This document shows, one piece after another, positions 15,101 through 21,161 of a stretch of 21,161 nucleotides of DNA (position 1 is its first letter; every line of letters starts with the position of its first letter). The translations under genes and the position numbers were made by a program. Under the pieces are notes generated by a model. The model was not told the origin of the DNA and did not search any database. It saw nothing but the letters and a program-made list of their open reading frames with translations. The DNA lies in the NCBI GenBank assembly GCA_050290245.1, contig JBNKHH010000073.1, forward strand, positions 1 to 21,161, in the 5' to 3' direction. Source of the DNA: JBNKHH01 sp050290245. GTDB taxonomy: Bacteria; Pseudomonadota; Alphaproteobacteria; Rhodobacterales; Rhodobacteraceae.

Positions 15101-16585
15101 ATGGACCTTGCGAAAATTGAAGCACTTCGCGCGCAGCCTGTCGCCCCTGCGAGGCATATTATCGATGGCGAGCCGCGCGCGGCCTCGGATGGCGGTGTTA
15201 TGGATATAATCTCGCCGCTGGACGGATCGGTGCTGACCACCATGCCGCGTGGGACTGCGGCCGACGCCCAAGCTGCCATCGCCGCAGCCCGGCGCACGTT
15301 TGACGATGGTTGCTGGCGCGATCTGGCCCCCTCGGCACGTAAGGCCGTGCTGCTGAAGTGGGCCGATTTGATCGAGGCCAACGCTCTGGAACTTGCTGTG
15401 CTAGGCGTGCGCAACAATGGCACGGAAATCGGAATGGCCCTGAAGGCCGAGCCGCTGTCGGCGGCGGGCACAATCCGCTACTACGCCGAGGCGATCGACA
15501 AGATCGCCGGTGAGATCGCGCCCACCGGGCCGGGCACCCTCGGGCTGGTGCACCGTGAGCCCGTCGGCGTGGTCGGGGCCATCGTTCCGTGGAATTTCCC
15601 CCTGATGATCGGCGCATGGAAACTCGGCCCCGCGCTTGCCGCGGGGTGCTCGGTGGTGCTCAAACCGGCGGAAACGGCTTCGCTCACCTTGCTGCGCCTC
15701 GCCGAACTCGCGCAAGACGCGGGCATGCCACCGGGGGTGTTCAACGTGGTCACAGGTGAAGGCGCGATCGTCGGCAATGCCATCGCCATGTCGATGGATG
15801 TCGATGTGCTGGTCTTCACCGGATCGGGGGCGACCGGGCGGCGGTTGCTGGAGGCTTCGGCCAAATCGAACCTCAAGCGAGTCTACCTGGAGCTCGGGGG
15901 GAAATCTCCCAACATCGTCTTTGCCGATGCGCCGGATTTGGACGAAGCTGTCAATGTGTCGGCCAACGGTATCTTCCGCAACTCGGGTCAGGTCTGCATC
16001 GCCGGGTCGCGCCTGCTGGTAGAGCGATCCATCCATGACGCATTCGTTGAAAAACTGGCCCGTTTCGCCGAAACGATGAAAGTCGGTGACCCGCTCGACC
16101 CCGGTACGGCGGCCGGCGCCGTCAACTCGATGCGCCAGTTGGAACAGAACCTCGGGTTCGTCCAAGAGGCGCGGGACCTGGGGCGGACCATCGAAACGGG
16201 CGGCGCACGGATGCTTGAGGAGACCGGCGGATATTACATGCAGCCGACGGTGATCTCGGGCGTCAGCCCGCAGGATCGACTGGCGACAGAAGAAGTCTTT
16301 GGTCCAGTCCTGGCCGTTATCCCCTTCGACACCGAGGACGAGGCTGTCGCGATCGCCAATGGCACGGATTTTGGTCTGTCGGCGGCGGTCTGGACTGCCG
16401 ATCTGTCGCGCGCGCACCGAATGGTGCGGCGCATCCGGGCCGGCATCGTTCATGTGAACACCTATGGCGGCTCGGACATGACGGTGCCGCTCGGCGGCGT
16501 CAAGCAATCCGGCAACGGGCATGACAAGTCACTTCATGCATTCGACAAATATCTCGATCTGAAAACCGCTTGGTTCAAGATCTGA
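15101..16585 (+). CDS. NAD(P)-dependent aldehyde dehydrogenase, PuuC-like
   Basis: This is a 494-residue enzyme of the ALDH superfamily. The ATG at 15101 is one base after the tctA stop, with AAGGA upstream. Catalytic residues are clear: Asn165 (VPWNFP), Glu264 in VYLELGGKSPN and the nucleophile Cys299 in NSGQVCIAGSR. The ending SGNGHDKSLHAFDKYLDLKTAW strongly resembles the C-terminus of PuuC, the enzyme that oxidises gamma-glutamyl-aminobutyraldehyde and also accepts aromatic aldehydes. It would oxidise the aldehyde released by the divergent aminotransferase to a carboxylic acid. The substrate is not fixed by sequence: an omega-amino acid semialdehyde or an arylacetaldehyde both fit. Confidence 0.93.
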   Translation: MDLAKIEALRAQPVAPARHIIDGEPRAASDGGVMDIISPLDGSVLTTMPRGTAADAQAAIAAARRTFDDGCWRDLAPSARKAVLLKWADLIEANALELAVLGVRNNGTEIGMALKAEPLSAAGTIRYYAEAIDKIAGEIAPTGPGTLGLVHREPVGVVGAIVPWNFPLMIGAWKLGPALAAGCSVVLKPAETASLTLLRLAELAQDAGMPPGVFNVVTGEGAIVGNAIAMSMDVDVLVFTGSGATGRRLLEASAKSNLKRVYLELGGKSPNIVFADAPDLDEAVNVSANGIFRNSGQVCIAGSRLLVERSIHDAFVEKLARFAETMKVGDPLDPGTAAGAVNSMRQLEQNLGFVQEARDLGRTIETGGARMLEETGGYYMQPTVISGVSPQDRLATEEVFGPVLAVIPFDTEDEAVAIANGTDFGLSAAVWTADLSRAHRMVRRIRAGIVHVNTYGGSDMTVPLGGVKQSGNGHDKSLHAFDKYLDLKTAWFKI

Positions 16586-16607
16586 CACGATATCAATGGA
16601 GTAGGAC

Positions 16608-17843
16608 ATGGCGGACAAGAACATTCTGCTCGTCGGCACATACGACACCAAAGACGACGAATTGACCTACCTTGCAGAAATTATCCGCGGTCAGGGCGGT
16701 GGTGTTCTTACAATGGATGTCAGCGTGCTGGGCGACCCCTCCCGTCCGACGGACTACTCAAAACACGCGGTCGCAGAAGCGGGCGGCCACACCATCCAGG
16801 AAGCCATCGACGGCGGTGATGAGAATCTTGCCATGCAGATCATGGCCAAAGGGTCGGCGCTATTGGCAGCGAAACTCTATCACGAAGGCGCCTTCGACGG
16901 CATTCTTGTGCTGGGCGGCACAATGGGCACCGATGTGGCACTGGATGTCTGCTCCGCGCTTCCGGTTGGCGTGCCCAAATACATCGTCTCGACCGTGTCC
17001 TTTTCGCCTCTGATCCCGCCTGAACGGCTGCCGGCGGATATCCAGATGATCCTCTGGGCAGGTGGGCTCTATGGATTGAATTCGGTTTGCAAGGCCTCGC
17101 TCAGTCAAGCGGCGGGCGCTGTGCTGGGCGCGGCGCGCGCAGTGGAAAAGCCGGGCAAAAGCAAGCCGCTGATTGGCATGACATCCTTTGGCAAGACGGT
17201 TCTGCGTTACATGGTGACGCTGAAACCGGAACTGGAAAAACGCGGATATGAGGTCGCTGTGTTCCATGCCACGGGCATGGGGGGGCGCGCGTTCGAGAGC
17301 CTCGCCGCCGAGGGTGCGTTCACCGCCGTTTTTGATTTCGCCCCGCAGGAGGTCGGAAATCACCTCATGGGCTCATCGATCAGCGCGGGCAGCGACCGCA
17401 TGACCAACGCCGGGCTAAGCGGAACACCGCAAATCGTCTCAATCGGCTGTTACGACTTGGTCGACTTCGTGGGATGGCAGGACGTTCCGCCCAAACTCGT
17501 CGGGCAGGAACTCCACGCGCACAACCGTTTGCTGTCTTCCGTCATGATGACCGTTGAGCAACGGCGGGAAATGGCGCGTGCGATCTGCGAAAAACTTGCG
17601 ACTGCCAAGGGCCCGACCACGCTGTTGCTGCCCCTCAAAGGCGGCAATGAGTGGGACCGCGAAGGCGGACCGCTGAGCGATCCCGAAGGACTCGCCGCCT
17701 TTGTGGCCGAGCTGCGCGCAAACCTTCCTGCGAATGTCACTCTGGTCGAAGTCGAAAGCCACATCAACGACCCGGAGTTTTCCCGGAATGCGTTGGATAT
17801 CTTTGACGCATGGGACGCGTCGGGCCTGCTTTCGAAAGGGTGA
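16608..17843 (+). CDS. Tm-1-like ATP-binding domain protein (UPF0261)
   Basis: This is a 411-residue protein of the Tm-1-like family, named after the tomato virus-resistance protein; the bacterial members have no settled function. It begins NILLVGTYDTKDDELTYLAEIIRGQGG, a typical opening, followed by LVLGGTMGTDVALDVCSALPVGVPKYIVSTVS and, after about residue 185, a second domain starting PLIGMTSFGKTVLRYMV with HATGMGGRAFESL. GGAGTAGGA precedes the ATG, 22 bases after the aldehyde dehydrogenase. A HAD hydrolase follows 4 bases later. The placement in a transporter-dehydrogenase operon suggests a catabolic or repair role with a nucleotide-binding step, but I cannot assign a reaction. Confidence 0.9.
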   Translation: MADKNILLVGTYDTKDDELTYLAEIIRGQGGGVLTMDVSVLGDPSRPTDYSKHAVAEAGGHTIQEAIDGGDENLAMQIMAKGSALLAAKLYHEGAFDGILVLGGTMGTDVALDVCSALPVGVPKYIVSTVSFSPLIPPERLPADIQMILWAGGLYGLNSVCKASLSQAAGAVLGAARAVEKPGKSKPLIGMTSFGKTVLRYMVTLKPELEKRGYEVAVFHATGMGGRAFESLAAEGAFTAVFDFAPQEVGNHLMGSSISAGSDRMTNAGLSGTPQIVSIGCYDLVDFVGWQDVPPKLVGQELHAHNRLLSSVMMTVEQRREMARAICEKLATAKGPTTLLLPLKGGNEWDREGGPLSDPEGLAAFVAELRANLPANVTLVEVESHINDPEFSRNALDIFDAWDASGLLSKG

Positions 17844-17847
17844 TCCA

Positions 17848-18513
17848 ATGCCGCAACCCTGTTCTGGCCTCGTGCTCGACTTTGGCGGCGTTATCAGCCG
17901 CACGTTGTTTGAAACCCACGACCTGACCGAAAAGGCACTGGGCCTCGCGCCCGGCTCGCTTACATGGCGCGGCCCCTTCGACCCCGGCACGGATGATGTC
18001 TGGCGCAGGATGCAGGCGGGCAAGATCACCGAACGCGAGTACTGGTCCCACCGGATGCGCGAAACGGGCGTTCTGGTGGGCGAGGTCTGGACCGAATTCC
18101 CGCAATTCGTCGGCCGCGTCAGGGGCGCCGACCCGTCGGCGGTGATCCGCCCCGAGGCCCTGCGCGCCATCGAGGCGGCGCGGACGGCCGGGAAAAAACT
18201 TGCCGTCCTGTCGAACGAATTGGACCTTTTCTATGGAAAAGGGTTTCGCGACAAGCTGCCATTCCTCAAAGACTTCGACGCGATCATTGACGCCACCTAT
18301 ACCGGAATTCTGAAACCCGACCCGCGGGCCTTTGCACAGGTGACGGACGCGTTGAACCTATCTGCCGAGGCCTGCGTGTTCGTAGATGATCAGTTGAAGA
18401 ATATCGGTGGCGGAGAGGCGGCTGGCATGGCCTGCATTCATTTCGACGTCACCGACCCGGCGGGCAGCTACAACCGTGCGCTCCATGCTCTCGGGATAAG
18501 GCCTTTGCATTAA
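17848..18513 (+). CDS. HAD-family hydrolase (class IA)
   Basis: This is a 221-residue protein. The ATG at 17848 is 4 bases after the stop of the Tm-1-like gene; the longer open frame upstream lies inside that gene. The four HAD motifs are present: nucleophile Asp11 in LVLDFGGVIS, Ser122 in AVLSNE, Lys156 in GILKPDPRAF and the acidic pair Asp180-Asp181 in VFVDDQ. The second acid of motif I is replaced by Gly13 (DFG), as in the epoxide-hydrolase-N-domain and YihX-like branch. A helical cap (about 20-100) lies between motifs I and II. It is probably a phosphatase for a small metabolite, or a dehalogenase-like enzyme; the substrate is unknown. It ends the operon. Confidence 0.9.
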   Translation: MPQPCSGLVLDFGGVISRTLFETHDLTEKALGLAPGSLTWRGPFDPGTDDVWRRMQAGKITEREYWSHRMRETGVLVGEVWTEFPQFVGRVRGADPSAVIRPEALRAIEAARTAGKKLAVLSNELDLFYGKGFRDKLPFLKDFDAIIDATYTGILKPDPRAFAQVTDALNLSAEACVFVDDQLKNIGGGEAAGMACIHFDVTDPAGSYNRALHALGIRPLH

Positions 18514-18793
18514 CCGGGCTGAAGAGACGGCAGGGTCCATGTGTTCGTGATGGTCGCAGGGCCGATGACGCGGCGCAGGAATCTGTTCAGGCGTCGCCGG
18601 CTTGGGTGTTGGTTCATCCCGAGGGCGGTTCACTGGCGCTGCCGCTACTCGCTTTAGCAATGGAACGTAAGGTACACGGGTCCCCAACATTGCCAATAAA
18701 GCCGGCAATGCCGCCACAGCCGCACGTCCCGTGGCCGCCGGCGCTCAATCCGTGGACAGAAAGGTTTCCGCACTCCTTCAGGAGGTTCGGTGG
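18514..18793. other. Intergenic stretch with no recognised gene
   Basis: About 280 bases between the HAD gene and the TetR promoter. Short frames exist on both strands but none has a ribosome-binding site or a recognisable domain. On the minus strand (about 18700-18540) the translation is rich in Pro and Arg and switches sense between frames, which could be an old gene or insertion-element fragment but is not demonstrable. A 7-bp inverted repeat (CATTGCC 18688-18694, GGCAATG 18704-18710) lies within it, without a T-run. Confidence 0.4.
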
Positions 18794-18810
18794 TCAGTCA
18801 CCTTCAAACT

Positions 18811-18840
18811 TGACTGACTGACCGTCAGTCAGTAATAATC
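18811..18840 (+). promoter_or_regulatory. TetR-gene promoter with perfect 21-bp operator
   Basis: TTGACT (18811-18816) and AATAAT (18835-18840) are spaced by 18 bases. The palindrome at 18814-18834 has arms ACTGACTGAC and GTCAGTCAGT around a central C and fills the spacer. An extra half-site GTCAGTCA lies at 18794-18801. The TetR gene starts at 18860. This is a textbook layout for autorepression, in which the repressor occludes the promoter. Confidence 0.8.
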
Positions 18841-18859
18841 TGCCAAACGGAGATTCGTA

Positions 18860-19516
18860 ATGGCCCGCATCGTAAAATCCCCCGAAGAAAGACGCGCCGA
18901 AATCGTCGACACGGCTGATCGCCTGTTTCGCGAGCATGGCTATGCCAACTGCTCGGTGGAGATGATCATCCAGGAGATCGGTGTCGCGAAAGGGACGTTC
19001 TACTACTACTTCAAGTCAAAGCCCGACATCCTCAAGGCCATCGTGCAAAAGACTCTTGGCCGGATCGTTGATCTCGCAAATGAGGTTGAGCAAGAGCCGT
19101 CACTTTCAGCGTTGCAAAAAATGGAGACGCTTCTGGGAAATAGCCATATCGGTGACGATGGCAGCGGCGAAGTCGCCGAGATGTTGCACCTGCCAGAAAA
19201 CCGGGAGCTTCACGAACTCACAAACATCCAGACCGTCTTGCAATTGTCGCCGATCCTTGCCCGGATCGTCCAGCAGGGGATCAGCGAAGGTGTTTTCGAT
19301 GTCGAACGGCCGCTGGAAACCATTCAGTTCCTATTCACCGGCGCACAGTTTCTGACCGACGGGGGCCTGTTCGGTTTTTCCGAGTCCGAGCTGCGCGCGC
19401 GACGGCTCGTCACGCAGACGATCATAGAAAAGGCACTCGGGGCCAAGCCGGGCAGTTTTCATTTCATGAATCCGATTGAGGTCGGGAAACCAAGGAATGA
19501 GCAAGCAAACCAATAA
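18860..19516 (+). CDS. TetR-family transcriptional regulator
   Basis: This is a 218-residue protein. The N-terminal DNA-binding domain is typical: RRAEIVDTADRLFREHGYANCSVEMIIQEIGVAKGTFYYYFKSKPDIL (about 11-58), with the recognition helix in AKGTFYYYF. The rest is a helical ligand-binding domain of unknown specificity. GGAG lies upstream of the ATG. Its promoter holds a perfect palindrome, so it very likely represses itself, and it probably also controls the CPBP protease and serine hydrolase genes that follow on the same strand after 111 bases. The inducer is unknown. Confidence 0.93.
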   Translation: MARIVKSPEERRAEIVDTADRLFREHGYANCSVEMIIQEIGVAKGTFYYYFKSKPDILKAIVQKTLGRIVDLANEVEQEPSLSALQKMETLLGNSHIGDDGSGEVAEMLHLPENRELHELTNIQTVLQLSPILARIVQQGISEGVFDVERPLETIQFLFTGAQFLTDGGLFGFSESELRARRLVTQTIIEKALGAKPGSFHFMNPIEVGKPRNEQANQ

Positions 19517-19627
19517 GGATCACCAGGGCGTCCTCGAGCGGCGCAGCAGGTGACGCGCAATTGCGCATCCTCGGCAGATTTCGCCCGGATGCATTCTGTT
19601 CAATCTTTCATCCAGAGGGAGCGTCCC

Positions 19628-20470
19628 ATGGCAGACATAACCGCAACAGACCAGCCGCTTCGGGTTCCATCCCGTGCCCTGATCGGCTTTTACATCCTGA
19701 CCTTCGCCATCACCTGGGGCGTCGTCGGCATCTATATCATCGCGCCTGATTGGGCGTCCTCCAGTTTCGGGGAGATTAGCGGATCGCATCCGTTCTTCTT
19801 CCTTGCAACCTGGGCGCCGGCAATCTCGGCATTTGCCATCGTGCTTGTTTTCGGCGGCCTCGCCGGATTGAAGTCGTTCCTGACACGGGTGCTGATCTGG
19901 CGAGGACCGATGCCTTGGGCGCTGTTCATTCTTTTGGGCATTCCGGTCGTCTACATGATCGGATCACTGATGAAAGGCGGACCCTTGTTGGTGCCGTTCC
20001 CAGACGAGGGCATCGCACCTGTCGTGGCGATCCTGTTCATGATGCTGTTTCTCGGGCCGATCGAGGAGTTCGGATGGCGCGGCGTGGCGCAACCGCTCTT
20101 GCAGCGCCATGTCGCGCCGATCTGGGCGGGCGCGATCATCGGGGCCATCTGGGGGATCTGGCACCTTCCGGCGTTCTTCCTGTCAGGAACAGTGTTTGCT
20201 GGCTGGAACTTCCTGCCCTTCCTGATCGGCAATATCGTAATCGCCATACTGGTGACTCCGATTTTCAACGCGTCACGGGGAAGCCTGCTTTGGCCGATGC
20301 TGTTCCATTGGCAGTTGATCAACCCCTTCTGGCCCGACGCACAGCCCTATGACACGTGGATACTCGTTGCGGTGGCCGCCGTTGTCGTCTGGTGGAATCG
20401 CGGGACCATGCTGGTTCGGGGCGACGCCGTGACCGAAGTCATCCCGGCACATGTGCGGGGCGGCCAATGA
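19628..20470 (+). CDS. CPBP-family intramembrane metalloprotease
   Basis: This is a 280-residue membrane protein. The ATG at 19628 follows GAGGGAG; an upstream in-frame ATG at 19550 lacks such a site. About seven or eight hydrophobic segments are visible, starting near residue 17. The CPBP (ABI/Rce1-like) motifs are intact: Glu146-Glu147-x-x-x-Arg151 in GPIEEFGWRGVAQPLL, His179 in GAIWGIWHLPAFFL and His227 in PMLFHWQLINPF. Members cleave prenylated or other membrane proteins, confer immunity to bacteriocins, or have unknown roles. It overlaps the next gene by ATGA, so the two proteins are made together. A TetR gene upstream suggests inducible expression, perhaps against a membrane-active compound. 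Confidence 0.9.
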   Translation: MADITATDQPLRVPSRALIGFYILTFAITWGVVGIYIIAPDWASSSFGEISGSHPFFFLATWAPAISAFAIVLVFGGLAGLKSFLTRVLIWRGPMPWALFILLGIPVVYMIGSLMKGGPLLVPFPDEGIAPVVAILFMMLFLGPIEEFGWRGVAQPLLQRHVAPIWAGAIIGAIWGIWHLPAFFLSGTVFAGWNFLPFLIGNIVIAILVTPIFNASRGSLLWPMLFHWQLINPFWPDAQPYDTWILVAVAAVVVWWNRGTMLVRGDAVTEVIPAHVRGGQ

Positions 20471-21161
20471 GGCGCTTCGCTCAGCTACTCGCGGCACTGA
20501 TGGTGTCCATCGGCGTCCTTGCGCCGGTGGCCCATGCTGAGGAGCGTGACTTGCGCGAGGACCTCCAAGACGTGCTCGAGACTTTCCACGCGACATACGG
20601 TTTTCCGGGGGCGACGGCTGCGATCGCCTTGCCGGATGGCACCGTCGAAACTGTGGCCGTCGGTCTGTCCGACGTCGAGAATGCCGTAGCGATGAAGCCC
20701 GACAGCCGGATGCTGGCGGCCAGTATCGGAAAATCGATCTGGGGCGCCCTCGTGTTGTCGCTTGAAGCGGACGGTATTCTCGCGCGCTCGGATCTGGTGG
20801 CTGACTATCTTGGCGATGCGCCCTGGTTCGCGCGGGTCCCGAACGCAGCAGAGATGACCGTGGGCCAGTTGCTGACGCACTCTTCCGGGGTGCCCGATCA
20901 CGTCCATATGGACGGCGTTGCCACGACGCTGATGGAACTCGGGCAGGCGGATGCGTTCGATCCTGTGGACCTCGTCGCCTTCATTCTGGACACACCGCCT
21001 TTGTTCCAGCCGGGTTCGTCGTGGGCATATAGCGACACGGGCTATGTCCTGTTGGGGCTGGTGATCGAAAAGGCGGCGGGGCGTTCGGTGTTCGAGCTGG
21101 CCGAGGAGCGCTTTCTGAAGCCTCTCGGATTGCGCCAAACCAGCCCGTCGAATGACTCCAA
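20467..21161 (+). CDS. Serine hydrolase, class C beta-lactamase-like (3' end beyond window)
   Basis: The gene starts at the ATG at 20467, overlapping the CPBP stop, and is still open at the window end (231 residues seen). A signal peptide ends near residue 24 (VLAPVAHA, then EER). The penicillin-binding/beta-lactamase motifs follow: Ser86-Ile-Gly-Lys89 as the nucleophile motif, the conserved LLTHSSGVPDH (135-145) and Tyr188-Ser-Asp190 in AYSDTGYVLLG, where Asp replaces the Asn of class C enzymes, as in many peptidases and esterases of this group. The third motif would lie beyond the window. It is exported and may act on cell-wall peptides or D-amino acid peptides; a true beta-lactamase is less likely. 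Confidence 0.93.
   Translation, partial: MRRFAQLLAALMVSIGVLAPVAHAEERDLREDLQDVLETFHATYGFPGATAAIALPDGTVETVAVGLSDVENAVAMKPDSRMLAASIGKSIWGALVLSLEADGILARSDLVADYLGDAPWFARVPNAAEMTVGQLLTHSSGVPDHVHMDGVATTLMELGQADAFDPVDLVAFILDTPPLFQPGSSWAYSDTGYVLLGLVIEKAAGRSVFELAEERFLKPLGLRQTSPSNDS

Noticed and set aside
18606..18821. Small open frame of 71 codons upstream of the TetR gene
   Set aside because: No ribosome-binding site, Pro-rich translation without a domain, and it runs through the TetR operator.
1..21161. CRISPR arrays, tRNA or rRNA genes, complete insertion sequences
   Set aside because: No regularly spaced repeats, no cloverleaf or rRNA signatures and no transposase motifs were seen.

Overview
The window reads as a chromosomal segment of an alphaproteobacterium, most likely a member of the Rhodobacterales (Roseobacter group). 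It has high G+C, tightly packed operons, a tripartite tricarboxylate transporter (TTT) and a ring-cleavage cluster of the homogentisate type. This placement is inferred from gene content and protein style; no marker gene is present.

Left part (1-8417): a homogentisate regulon. A minus-strand operon runs from 7213 down to 1697 in the order homogentisate 1,2-dioxygenase, fumarylacetoacetase, an unusual metallo-beta-lactamase-fold protein, an FAD aromatic hydroxylase and a 69-residue DUF2783-type protein. The hydroxylase plus small protein resemble a two-component hydroxylase that makes homogentisate from a hydroxyphenylacetate. Divergent from hmgA are a MarR regulator and maleylacetoacetate isomerase, so the route from homogentisate to fumarate and acetoacetate is complete. 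At the left edge a second MarR gene (cut by the window) diverges from a small VOC-fold protein. No 4-hydroxyphenylpyruvate dioxygenase is present, so the cluster looks built for an exogenous aromatic acid rather than only for tyrosine.

Middle part (8445-18513): a strong terminator closes maiA. Then comes a divergent pair of operons. Leftward are an IclR regulator, a class III aminotransferase and alanine dehydrogenase, which can return pyruvate and release ammonia. Rightward are the TTT transporter (tctC, tctB, tctA), a PuuC-like aldehyde dehydrogenase, a Tm-1-like protein and a HAD hydrolase. The logic is uptake, transamination, aldehyde oxidation; the substrate cannot be read from sequence.

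One palindrome (TTCGTTGC-N4-GCAACGAA and variants) recurs in all three regulatory intergenic regions: MarR/VOC, hmgA/MarR and IclR/tctC. In two of them it lies between plausible -35 and -10 boxes. This suggests that one MarR protein controls both halves, and that the amine/aldehyde operons may feed a hydroxyphenylacetate into the homogentisate route. That link is an inference.

Right part (18514-21161): a stretch of about 300 bases with no recognisable gene, then a TetR regulator with a perfect 21-bp operator inside its own promoter, a CPBP-family intramembrane protease and the start of an exported serine hydrolase that runs off the window.
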